Source: an uncultured Oscillospiraceae bacterium
Lineage (GTDB): Bacteria; Bacillota; Clostridia; Oscillospirales; Ruminococcaceae
Direction of reading: 5' to 3'
DNA length: 64,000 nt
NCBI GenBank assembly: GCA_949299455.1
Contig: CASGAN010000004.1
Coordinates: 1-64,000, forward strand
The notes beneath the pieces were generated by a model that did no database searches, was not told the DNA's origin, and saw only the letters and a program-made list of their open reading frames with translations. Position 1 is the stretch's first letter; each line of letters starts with the position of its first letter. The position numbers were made by a program, and so were the translations under genes. Shown here piece by piece: positions 1 to 6,748 of this stretch.

Positions 1-19
1 TTATTGAAAGGAAAAAGTC

Positions 20-208
20 ATGTATTTTACGGAAACACCTTCCCTACGGGAAATTGAAAAGGCTATGAAAATGGTTCCGAATTTTACTCCAAGAGGACAT
101 GGCGTAGTAATTCTCTGCAAACATGAATTTGCCGAAAAGAATTGCATCGGTACTCCTCAAAAAGAAATACTTGCAAGAACTGTGTCGCGGATAAGGAAAA
201 TGTGGTAG
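20..208 (+). pseudogene. Small ORF at left edge, possible mobile-element fragment
   Basis: A 62-codon frame begins after a plausible Shine-Dalgarno (gaaagga, 8-13). Its first ~43 residues look like real protein (TETPSLREIEKAM, PNFTPRGHGV, then spaced Cys). I recall similar N-termini on small Cys-containing proteins of conjugative elements, but cannot confirm this. The last third (after about 150) overlaps, in another frame, the DNA that becomes FeoB-like at 184. It therefore reads as a gene start joined to unrelated sequence. It could also be a short chance ORF. No function is proposed. Confidence 0.3.
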
Positions 209-657
209 GTACTTTGGCAGTTTGCTTTGTAGGACTGGAAAACCTGATCGATGCCGATGAACTCGCTTTGATCGAAGGTGCAGGCGCAGAGGCGGCAAGC
301 ATTATCGCCATCACCAAAGTTGCAGCGCTGGCTTACCTGATGTTTAACCTTTACACACCGCCTTGCTTTGCGGCGATCGGTGCGATGAACTCCGAAATGA
401 AGAGCAGCAAATGGGTTTGGGGCGCAATTGGTTTACAGCTGGGCGTCGGCTATACCGTAGGCTATGCGGTTTACACCATTGGAACTCTTATCACTGCTCC
501 GGAAACCTTGAATGTCGGTGCAGCTCTTGCAGGACTTGCAGCAGTGGCTGTGTTTGCGGCTGTTATCATCGGTTTGATCCGCAATACCAATAAAAAGCTG
601 AAAACAGAATATGCTTTGAATAATGCAGGCAAAGCGTATGCTGCAAGCAAATCATAA
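184..657 (+). pseudogene. feoB: C-terminal fragment of ferrous iron transporter FeoB
   Basis: The frame from 184 begins VADKENVVGTL, which matches the conserved 'AKENVV' segment late in the FeoB membrane domain. It continues through the last membrane helices (LAYLMFNLYTPPCFAAIGAM, then WVWGAIGLQLGVGYTVGY) to a normal C-terminus. FeoB is normally 600-800 residues, with an N-terminal GTPase that takes ferrous iron through the inner membrane; only about 157 residues remain. The frame opens at an ATG at 142 that has no Shine-Dalgarno, and sequence before 184 is not FeoB-like. The gene is truncated at its 5' side and should be inactive. Its stop overlaps the start of the FeoB-associated peptide, as in intact feo operons. 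Confidence 0.75.
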
Positions 658-824
658 TGAAAAATTTGATTATCATTTTGATTCTTGCGATTATCGTAGG
701 AGGCATTCTGGTTTATCTGTATAAAGCAAAGAAACGCGGCGAAAGCTGTATTGGCTGTCCTTATGCAAAACAGTGTGCTTCGAAAGGAAAATGCGATCAC
801 CGGGAAAAGGATCGCAATCAATAA
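657..824 (+). CDS. FeoB-associated Cys-rich membrane protein
   Basis: A 55-residue gene whose ATG overlaps the feoB stop (TAATG). It has one N-terminal membrane helix (residues 2-22, IIILILAIIVGGILVYLY), then a short cytoplasmic tail with four cysteines arranged CIGCPYAKQC and KGKC. This is the layout of the small FeoB-associated Cys-rich proteins encoded just after feoB in Clostridia, whose role in Fe(II) uptake is not settled. The reading frame is intact although the transporter before it is truncated. A strong hairpin terminator follows at once. Confidence 0.8.
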   Translation: MKNLIIILILAIIVGGILVYLYKAKKRGESCIGCPYAKQCASKGKCDHREKDRNQ

Positions 825-875
825 AAGCAAATGATGCGGGGTGCGGACATAGAACCGCGCCCCGCATTTGCTTTT
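823..875. terminator. Strong hairpin terminator after the feo remnant
   Basis: A long inverted repeat: AAAAGCAAATG near 823-833 pairs with CATTTGCTTTT at 865-875. The inner arms are GCGGGG/CCCCGC and GCGG/CCGC, with an ACATAGAA loop. A-rich and T-rich flanks let it act in both directions. It separates the feo remnant from the regulator at 896. Confidence 0.8.
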
Positions 876-895
876 AAATGCCAGGAGAGCTGTGT

Positions 896-1273
896 ATGAA
901 AAAGCATGCGGAATTAACTGCTTCTCAGATACGATATTTGATTGCGATAAAGAGATTATATGAGAGACAGGGAAGTGTACGCGGAGCAGATATTGCCAGG
1001 GAACTAAAAGTTTCAAAAGCCAGTGTGCATCGTATGATGGATTTTTTTGAGCAGGTGCAGTATGTAAAGAGAGATTGTGGTAAACATATTGTACTCACTG
1101 ATGATGGAATGGGAAAGGCTTTGGAATATGAAAAGTACAGTATGGAATTGAATAAGCGGCTATTTCATTCAGAGCTATGTGACAACATAGAAGAAACAGC
1201 AATTTGTTATTTTCTGGCAAATTTATCTGAAGAAAAACTTGCCTGTCTCTTTCCGAAGGAAGCAGGTATTTAA
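896..1273 (+). CDS. MntR/DtxR-like metal-dependent regulator, short form
   Basis: A 125-residue protein with an N-terminal winged helix: LTASQIRYLIAIKRLYERQG, then GADIARELKVSKASVHRMM, then a wing ending KHIVLTDDGM. This is the typical DNA-binding half of the MntR/DtxR/IdeR family, which represses metal-uptake genes when loaded with Mn or Fe. The start at 896 is preferred over the in-frame ATG at 878 because AGGAGA lies 7 nt before it. In the dimerisation helix the usual Cys-x-x-Glu-His ligand cluster reads CYFLANLSEE, so metal binding may be altered. Its place beside an feo remnant suggests it once controlled iron uptake. Confidence 0.7.
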   Translation: MKKHAELTASQIRYLIAIKRLYERQGSVRGADIARELKVSKASVHRMMDFFEQVQYVKRDCGKHIVLTDDGMGKALEYEKYSMELNKRLFHSELCDNIEETAICYFLANLSEEKLACLFPKEAGI

Positions 1274-1319
1274 AAGATGGATAGGTTGAATCGTTTACAT
1301 CATTCTAACACAACCGGAT

Positions 1320-2042
1320 ATGATGTATTTCCCGTTAGAACACTATCATGGTATTACGATTCATATTGATGTGGATCAAGCTCCGAAATGCTTGTCTTGC
1401 TTTTTGGAAGATGTTTCGGTACAGCCCGAAAGGATAAAACAAAAATTCAGCGGCTTTCAACCACGCTTTATCACCCGGTCAAATGCTTCCGTTGAACATA
1501 TTTTTGCAGAGTTGTACACCGTTCCGCAGGATATCAGGCTGCCTTATTTTAAAATTAAAATTTTGGAGCTGATGCTTTTTTTAAGTGTGTTCCATTTAGA
1601 AAGCGATGAGCTTTTGTGTCAAGGGGTCTCTCCTTATCAAGTGAAACTCGCCAAAGAAGTTTGTGAATACCTTACTGCGAATATGGATGAAAGGATTACT
1701 TTAGATGAAGTTTCCTCATATTTTGAGATTTCCTCGACCAAAATCAAAAATGCATTCAGACAGGTATACGGGATTCCGTTTTATGCCTTTTTGAAAGCGC
1801 ATAAAATGGAATCGGCAGCATATATGCTGGAACACACTGAGGAAAGTGTGATTGAAATTGCGAGTAAGCATGGATATGAAAATGCAAGCAAATTTGCAAG
1901 TGCTTTTAAATCAGCAAAGGGACTCTCTCCGGTACAGACAAAGGAAACATTGTTGTTTCCGGCGGAAATATTGGTGGACTCGGCAACACCGGTGCATTTT
2001 ATCTGGACGGAGAGTTTATTGTGGAACCGTCTGCCAATCTGA
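1320..2042 (+). pseudogene. AraC-family regulator, broken at both ends
   Basis: The middle is clear AraC-type sequence: a sensor part starting FPLEHYHGITIHIDVD, a linker (PYFKIKILELMLFLS), and two helix-turn-helix units (ITLDEVSSYFEISSTKIKNAFRQ; ESVIEIASKHGYENASKFASAFK) ending KGLSPVQ. Relatives of this subgroup have about 100 more residues before FPL.HYHG. Here that part is missing and the start has no Shine-Dalgarno. After KGLSPVQ the expected short tail is replaced by unrelated residues, because the DNA there belongs to a surface-protein gene in another frame. The junction is at about 1932-1940. This is a remnant, not a working regulator. Confidence 0.7.
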
Positions 2043-2602
2043 TTCTTCGCATAGAGGCAAATGACGAATTGATTGATGTATTTGAAACATGGGGACTTGC
2101 ATGGGAAGACTATCCGCAGGCAGCAAAAGAATTTTTAGAGGTACAGGAGAATAACGCAGAAGGAATCGACGGTTCTCCCTTTACACAAAAAACAGTCATT
2201 CCAAAAGAGATCGTAACCAGTTGGAAAAGCTTTTTCTGCTCCACTCAAAAAGTGACTCCGGTCACCTATACGCTCACCTTTGAAACCAACGGCGGCAGCA
2301 GCATCGCTCCGCTGACGGCTGAGGAGGGCACAGTCATTGATCTTTCGCAGTATACACCGAAAAAAGACGGTTTCAGCTTTACAGGCTGGTATACAGATGA
2401 TGCATTGACAACAAAGGCTTCCTCTATTACACTTGACGGCAATAAAACGGTATATGCCGGTTGGACAGTAGAGAAAACGCCGGAAGAACCCTCTCCCGAC
2501 ACCGGTGACAACAATGCGATGCTGATGTTAAGTGCTGTGCTGCTGATGTCCGGCGCTGTGCTCAGCGTAGTGACATACAGGAAAAAGAAACAATTGAACT
2601 AA
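1937..2602 (+). pseudogene. 3' part of a wall-anchored surface protein with an InlB-type repeat
   Basis: Coding character in this frame starts before the first ATG (2021): DKGNIVVSGGNIGGLGNTG leads straight into the ORF, so the true N-terminus is lost. The remnant contains one InlB B-repeat (Listeria-Bacteroides repeat), from YTLTFETNGG through GFSFTGWYTDDA to KTVYAGWTV. A proline-rich SPDTGDNN motif, a membrane helix (MLMLSAVLLMSGAVLSVVTY) and a basic tail RKKKQ follow. This resembles a sortase signal with Ser in place of Leu in LPxTG. Without a signal peptide or start it is probably not made. It is joined upstream to the AraC remnant. Confidence 0.65.
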
Positions 2603-2623
2603 ACACTTGGCAACTTCAATGAG

Positions 2624-2660
2624 GCGGCAGCAGACTTAAAAAAGTCTGCTGCCGCTTTTT
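2624..2660 (+). terminator. Rho-independent terminator
   Basis: A perfect 14-bp stem (2624-2637 with 2642-2655, GCGGCAGCAGACTT arm) with an AAAA loop, followed by TTTTT. It ends the surface-protein remnant. Confidence 0.9.
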
Positions 2661-2688
2661 GAAAAAGAGATTGTCACGAAGTTTGCGG

Positions 2689-2716
2689 TTGCGTTTTTAT
2701 AAAAATGCGCTATAAT
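2689..2716 (+). promoter_or_regulatory. Promoter for the MATE gene
   Basis: TTGCGT (2689-2694), 16-nt spacer, TATAAT (2711-2716). Transcription would start near 2723, leaving a leader of about 140 nt before the GTG at 2861. Confidence 0.7.
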
Positions 2717-2737
2717 GATTGTGTTGGTTTTCGTTCA

Positions 2738-2817
2738 GAGACCTAATCAATTACATAGTATACTGCCACCGGGTAGAGAGATGATCACAGCATCTTGTTT
2801 TTGCGGCGTTAGGTCTT
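2738..2817 (+). ncRNA. Candidate structured leader RNA upstream of the MATE exporter
   Basis: A closing stem pairs AGACCTAA (2739-2746) with TTAGGTCT (2809-2816), with one more G-U pair. Inside it, AGATG/CATCT (2779-2783 with 2791-2795) forms a hairpin, and TGCC/GGCG (2764-2767 with 2805-2808) can pair. The conserved-looking single strands ACCGGGTAGAG and TTGTTTTTG lie between. No run of T follows, so control of translation or a small-molecule aptamer is more likely than termination. I could not match it to a riboswitch class I know. It may be a riboswitch or only a stable leader. Confidence 0.4.
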
Positions 2818-2860
2818 AGAAGTTGCAAAAATGGGGTGCTGTATTTTTGGAGGTACACAA

Positions 2861-4207
2861 GTGAAAAGACAGCTGATCCGATATATTGTCCCAAATATTT
2901 TGGCGATGACGGGAACATCCTGCTATGTGCTGGCCGACACTTTTTTCATTTCGATTGCTGAAGGTGCAAACGGCATCACCGCCTTAAATCTGGTTTTGCC
3001 TGTATATGGCTTAATTTATGCGCTCGGTTCGATGATCGGCGTGGGCTCTGCCACACGATACACGCTCAGCAAAGCGACAGGACAGGATTCTGCCGGCGAT
3101 TTCTTTTCCAATTCGGTTTGGTGGACGCTTCTTCTCAGCAGCATGTTTGTGCTGACGGGACTCTGTTTCCCCGGCGAGTTCCTCGCCCTCTTGGGCGCAG
3201 ACGAACAAATTGCAGTCATCGGTGTGCCGTATCTGCAAATCGTTTTGTTATTTGCGCCGTTTTTTATGCTCAATTACACATTTACAGCATTTGTCCGCAA
3301 CGATTATGCACCGAAACTTGCAATGCTCGCCACACTGCTCAGCGGTCTTTTCAACATTGTGTTTGACTACATTTTCATGTTCCCGATGGGGATGGGAATG
3401 ATCGGCGCAGCACTGGCGACCGGCATATCGCCCATTGTCAGCATGAGCATCTGCATGGTGCATTATCTGTCGAAAAACAGCTCCATCGTTTTCACAAAAA
3501 AACGTCCGTCACTGCACAAGCTGTTTGCTTCGTGCAGCTTAGGCGTGGTGGCGTTTGTCGGAGAATTGTCCAGCGGCATCACAACACTTGTCTTTAATTT
3601 TATCCTTCTGAGCATCTCCGGAAACACTGCCGTTGCGGCATATGGCGTGATTGCAAATATTGCACTGGTCGGCACCGCACTGCTCAACGGCGTTTCTCTG
3701 GGTCTGCAGCCTGTCGCAAGCGCGATGCACGGACGAACAGGCGCAAAAGAAGAACGCCGCATCTATGCACACGCGCTCATGATCGCAGAGATGATTGCCA
3801 TCATGGCAGCTGCAGCTGCAGTGTTGTTCGGTGATCAGCTGATCGCCGTCTTCAACAGTGAACGCTCCGCAGAACTGGCTTCTTATGCGGCGCCGGGCAT
3901 TCGGGTGTATTTTGCCGGCTTTTTGATTGCCGCGGTCAATATCGTAAAATCCGGATTTTACAGCGCGATTGGAAAAGCGGCACAATCATCTGCCATCGCA
4001 CTGTCGAGAGGTGTTATCACGATTTCTGTACTGGCGTTTCTGCTTTCCGCCATATTCGGCGTCATGGGCGTATGGATGGCTTTCCCCGCATCGGAACTTG
4101 TGACCTGGATTCTTTCTCTTGTGATGAATGCCGTTCGAAAAACAAATGATATACAGATAAAACCGGATGCACCCGGTAAAGATGCAGACAGGAGGGACAT
4201 GATATGA
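2861..4207 (+). CDS. MATE-family multidrug/cation exporter
   Basis: A 448-residue membrane protein with about twelve hydrophobic helices in two similar halves. The MATE hallmarks are an early LADTFFISIAEGANGITALNL segment (the 'D.. F.g..lG..alaa' region) and PVYGLIYALGSMIGVGSATRY. MATE proteins export drugs or metabolites in exchange for Na+ or H+. The GTG start at 2861 is chosen because GGAGG lies 7 nt upstream; the ATG at 2831 has no such site. A promoter and a structured leader precede it. The stop overlaps the next ATG (ATGA), so it is translationally coupled to the protein of unknown function that follows. The substrate is unknown. Confidence 0.85.
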   Translation: MKRQLIRYIVPNILAMTGTSCYVLADTFFISIAEGANGITALNLVLPVYGLIYALGSMIGVGSATRYTLSKATGQDSAGDFFSNSVWWTLLLSSMFVLTGLCFPGEFLALLGADEQIAVIGVPYLQIVLLFAPFFMLNYTFTAFVRNDYAPKLAMLATLLSGLFNIVFDYIFMFPMGMGMIGAALATGISPIVSMSICMVHYLSKNSSIVFTKKRPSLHKLFASCSLGVVAFVGELSSGITTLVFNFILLSISGNTAVAAYGVIANIALVGTALLNGVSLGLQPVASAMHGRTGAKEERRIYAHALMIAEMIAIMAAAAAVLFGDQLIAVFNSERSAELASYAAPGIRVYFAGFLIAAVNIVKSGFYSAIGKAAQSSAIALSRGVITISVLAFLLSAIFGVMGVWMAFPASELVTWILSLVMNAVRKTNDIQIKPDAPGKDADRRDMI

Positions 4208-5307
4208 TCAGTGAACAAGAGAAAAAACAAATCAGACGATATTGTCTGCTCCCAAGCATAGCTGCCGCATGTCTTGCTGTGTCCATTCTCATCGGTATTC
4301 CATGGATTGTGCTTATCATGATCAACGATATCGTGTGGGAAGGGGGATTTTACGGTCTTGGCCTGTATACATATCTGGCAATCGCCGCGGTATCTCTGAC
4401 TGGATTTGTGGTATGTTTTTTGATTCCCCGTATCGGCATGAGAAAAGAAAAATGGATGCGGATTGCCGAACAGGCAAACGTCATGCTGTCAACCAACGAC
4501 TATTCGGCACAGCTGGCGGCTTCGATGGGTGCCCGTGCAATGGGAACCCTGCTGCGTCATACAAACCGCGAGGATGCTTCCTCGATGGGGGATGCATTCA
4601 ACGCACTGGCGGCTGTCGGCACGCTTGCCACCGTCACACAGATGACAAACGAGATTCGCCGGAATGCAAAATGTATTGCGGCGATTTGCGGTGTCAAAGT
4701 TCCAAAAGCGAGAAATTATGTGCTGGCGATTGTTCTGATTCCGGTTTTGCTGCTGATTGGCGTGTATATCCCGCAGTTTGTATCGGCAAAGCAAAACGCA
4801 GATGCCGGCATTGCACAGGCGTCGAAATCGGTCTATGCGCTGGAAAATGCATTTGAAACCGACTGCGACCATGTGTCGATTGACGATCCCAAAGAAGGAT
4901 ACAACGGCGGCGGCTATGATGTGACCGGTTACTTGTACGCCTACGACGAGCCGTATCAGTCTTATATCTGGGTCACAGTGGGAAACGACGGACAAATCTG
5001 CGAAGTCATCTATTCCATTGACGTCGATGTCCATGCATCCAAAGAAGAAACACTCGAAAAAGCATCGCTTGACCTGCTCAAATTAAACGTGATGATGAAC
5101 GATTCCAATGTAAAGGCCGTTTCCGAACAACTGCTTTCGGAATACACACTGCCAGAAACGTTTGTCGAGCAATTTGCCGATCATTCGTACTACGAAAATC
5201 TGAGAGTTTCCGTCAATGAATCATACGCTGTTTCCTATGTGACAGAACCGGAAGAGGAATACGACGAATCGAGTGAATCGTACATCTACATCACACTGGA
5301 AGCATAA
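4204..5307 (+). CDS. Membrane protein of unknown function with exported C-terminal domain
   Basis: 367 residues, not assigned to a family. There are two hydrophobic helices near the start (about 14-40 and 54-75), then a helical cytoplasmic stretch with many Ala, Gly and Met (about 95-160). A third helix follows (about 172-194), then an acidic domain (195-367) that should lie outside the cell. Cysteines are few (C214 region), and the C-terminal part is rich in Tyr, Glu and Asp. It overlaps the MATE stop by 4 nt, so the two are probably made together. It might be an accessory protein or simply an operon partner. Confidence 0.65.
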   Translation: MISEQEKKQIRRYCLLPSIAAACLAVSILIGIPWIVLIMINDIVWEGGFYGLGLYTYLAIAAVSLTGFVVCFLIPRIGMRKEKWMRIAEQANVMLSTNDYSAQLAASMGARAMGTLLRHTNREDASSMGDAFNALAAVGTLATVTQMTNEIRRNAKCIAAICGVKVPKARNYVLAIVLIPVLLLIGVYIPQFVSAKQNADAGIAQASKSVYALENAFETDCDHVSIDDPKEGYNGGGYDVTGYLYAYDEPYQSYIWVTVGNDGQICEVIYSIDVDVHASKEETLEKASLDLLKLNVMMNDSNVKAVSEQLLSEYTLPETFVEQFADHSYYENLRVSVNESYAVSYVTEPEEEYDESSESYIYITLEA

Positions 5308-5339
5308 AAAAGGGACATCGATTCAAAGGAGAACACAGG

Positions 5340-5645
5340 ATGTTTCGGTTTCAAAAGAAAGCATGCACAAAAGAAACGATGGGCACTGTGATCAAAAAGC
5401 GCTGGAACGGCGACACATGGTTTTTGACGGTATCCTACACGGTTGAGGGTGTGCCGTACAAACGCACCGAGCAGCTGCGGTATCAGCCGGTCAAAACGTA
5501 TCGCATAATGGGCGTTCCCGTTGGCATGCGGTCAAGCGCATCGCTTGGACGTGTGCAGGTAGGGGATGCTGTCCGCGTATGTTACAATCCCCAGAAGCCA
5601 AAACGGGCGTATCTGCCCGATAATGAAGGCTTTTTGTTCACATAA
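5340..5645 (+). CDS. Small DUF3592-like beta protein
   Basis: A 101-residue protein preceded by AAAGGAG. It has alternating short beta segments: TMGTVIKKRWNGDTWFLTVSY, VPYKRTEQLRY, GDAVRVCYNPQKPKRAYL. The pattern 'G.V.......Y.V.G..Y........ G..V.V.YNP..P..A.L' is that of DUF3592-type domains. Those proteins usually carry membrane helices, which are absent here. It lies 32 nt after the previous gene in the MATE operon and ends just before a hairpin terminator. Its role is unknown. Confidence 0.6.
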   Translation: MFRFQKKACTKETMGTVIKKRWNGDTWFLTVSYTVEGVPYKRTEQLRYQPVKTYRIMGVPVGMRSSASLGRVQVGDAVRVCYNPQKPKRAYLPDNEGFLFT

Positions 5646-5654
5646 TGAAAAGCA

Positions 5655-5697
5655 CGCACAAAAAAACGGTCTTGACAGTTTGTCAAGGCCGTTTTCA
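5655..5697. terminator. Bidirectional terminator, left copy of a 43-44 bp repeat
   Basis: AAAACGGTCTTGACA (5663-5677) pairs with TGTCAAGGCCGTTTT (5681-5695) around a GTT loop, flanked by A and T runs. It serves two convergent genes (stops at 5645 and 5720). The block from CGCACA (5655) to GTTTTCA (5697) recurs at 6693-6736 with one extra G and one substitution. Confidence 0.85.
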
Positions 5698-5719
5698 TCT
5701 TTACGAAAAATTCTTTTGG

Positions 5720-6361
5720 CTAGTCCAGCTGTTTTTCTTGTTCCTCGAAACCAGTTCCGTCAATTTTAAACGTATACTGCGTACCGCTATTACCGCCCAA
5801 AGCCTGATCTAATTGCTCAATGGTATCGCCTACAATAATATTGCAAGAAACAGTCTGACCTTCCCGCATCGCTTTCAGCAAAGCCTCCCAGACAACATCT
5901 CTTTCATTTGTTTCAATGCATGAACTTTCTATATACTTTGAGGGAAGTATCTTCCAGAATTTTAAATCTCCGCTAAAAGGATCTGGGAAAAGCTGTGTTG
6001 TATAAACACTCCCGTCAATTTTTAAATTTAAACACATAAATTCATCCGAATCATATGTAGCTGAACTGCTTCCATATTCACGCAACCTGAAAGAGAAATA
6101 GGCATCGACACTGGTCGGATCATCATAAAAAACAACAGTTTCTAATTGACTGCCTGTTTCTGCTCCATGGCTGAAAGTTCCTTGAAATACTCCCCTGAGA
6201 TACACATCATCTGTCGAATCGCCGAAATCATCTGTATACGAATCAACTGTCCAGCATGAAGGCTTTTTTGTAACTTCAGACTCAGTTGTGACAGAATTTG
6301 AACATCCAGCAACTCCAATAAGCAGTGTTAAGGTTAAAAAAAATACGCATAGTTTTTTCAT
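5720..6361 (-). CDS. Lipoprotein of unknown function
   Basis: 213 residues. It starts MKKLCVFFLTLTLLIG and has a lipobox (GVAGC) with the lipidated Cys near residue 20, so it should be an outer-face membrane lipoprotein. The mature part is acidic, with many Ser, Asp and Tyr, and no domain that I recognise. The start at 6361 is preferred to an in-frame codon at 6403 because AGGAGG sits just upstream of 6361. The promoter (6409-6437) overlaps a perfect palindrome. The gene is visibly AT-richer than its neighbours. It lies with a small HTH gene between two copies of a terminator repeat. Confidence 0.75.
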   Translation of the reverse strand: MKKLCVFFLTLTLLIGVAGCSNSVTTESEVTKKPSCWTVDSYTDDFGDSTDDVYLRGVFQGTFSHGAETGSQLETVVFYDDPTSVDAYFSFRLREYGSSSATYDSDEFMCLNLKIDGSVYTTQLFPDPFSGDLKFWKILPSKYIESSCIETNERDVVWEALLKAMREGQTVSCNIIVGDTIEQLDQALGGNSGTQYTFKIDGTGFEEQEKQLD

Positions 6362-6383
6362 TCGTTTTTCCTCCTTTTTATTC

Positions 6384-6403
6384 TTGAGGCTAATACACCT
6401 CAA
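6384..6403. promoter_or_regulatory. Inverted repeat in the lipoprotein leader
   Basis: TTGAGG (6384-6389) and CCTCAA (6398-6403) are a perfect 6-bp inverted repeat with an 8-nt spacer. They lie between the lipoprotein promoter and its ribosome site. This could be a leader hairpin or a second protein-binding site. Confidence 0.4.
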
Positions 6404-6406
6404 AGG

Positions 6407-6437
6407 TTATTTTACATGCTTGTAAAATAAAAGTCAA
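6407..6437 (-). promoter_or_regulatory. Lipoprotein promoter overlapped by a palindromic operator
   Basis: On the minus strand: TTGACT (6437-6432), 17-nt spacer, TAAAAT (6414-6409). The palindrome TTATTTTACA-TGCT-TGTAAAATAA (6407-6430) is perfect over 10 bp per arm and covers the -10 box and most of the spacer. This is a classic repressor position. The HTH gene beside it (6452-6681) is the obvious candidate to bind here. Confidence 0.65.
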
Positions 6438-6451
6438 TAGGGGGGATCCCA

Positions 6452-6681
6452 ATGGGACTAAAACTGTAGGAGTTGTTATTAAGCGTTTTCGCGAAAAACA
6501 ACGGCTTTCACAAGAAGTATTAAGCGGTCTCGCAAATATTGATCGAAGTCATTTAAGCAAAATTGAACTGGGATTGCGAAGTCCTACCGTCAATGTTCTA
6601 TACAAAATTGCAGATGCACTGAACATCAAGGCAAGCGATATTTTAATTGAAGCAGAAAAAGAAGAAAACCAAGAGGAATAA
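6452..6681 (+). pseudogene. Small XRE-family HTH regulator with a frameshift at its start
   Basis: The body is a clean HTH_3 domain: VVIKRFREKQRLSQEVLSG, then IDRSHLSKIELGLRSPTVNV, then LYKIADALNIKASDIL, ending in an acidic tail at 6681. No ATG, GTG or TTG lies in frame before it. A well-placed start does exist: ATG at 6452 with AGGGGGG 6 nt upstream. It is one frame off and runs into TAG after five codons. A single-base insertion (or 2-base loss) between 6455 and 6466 would explain this. It is therefore a recently broken gene or a sequencing indel. When intact it probably repressed the divergent lipoprotein gene through the palindrome at 6407-6430. Confidence 0.65.
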
Positions 6682-6692
6682 GCAGAGAAGTC

Positions 6693-6736
6693 CGCACAGA
6701 AAAAACGGTCTTGACAGTTTGTCAAGACCGTTTTCA
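6693..6736. terminator. Bidirectional terminator, right copy of a 43-44 bp repeat
   Basis: AAAACGGTCTTGACA (6702-6716) pairs perfectly with TGTCAAGACCGTTTT (6720-6734) around a GTT loop. It sits between the convergent HTH gene and the GHL10 gene. It is nearly identical to the hairpin at 5655-5697. Confidence 0.85.
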
Positions 6737-6748
6737 CGTTAAAATAAG

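Noticed and set aside
471-1016. 181-codon minus-strand ORF
   Set aside because: It lies opposite the feoB fragment, the Cys-rich peptide and the terminator, all with better support. It is hydrophobic by reverse complement only.
2738-2817. Assignment of the MATE leader to guanidine, purine, ZTP, THF, SAM or preQ1 riboswitches
   Set aside because: The conserved core sequences I remember for these classes are not present, so it is left unassigned.
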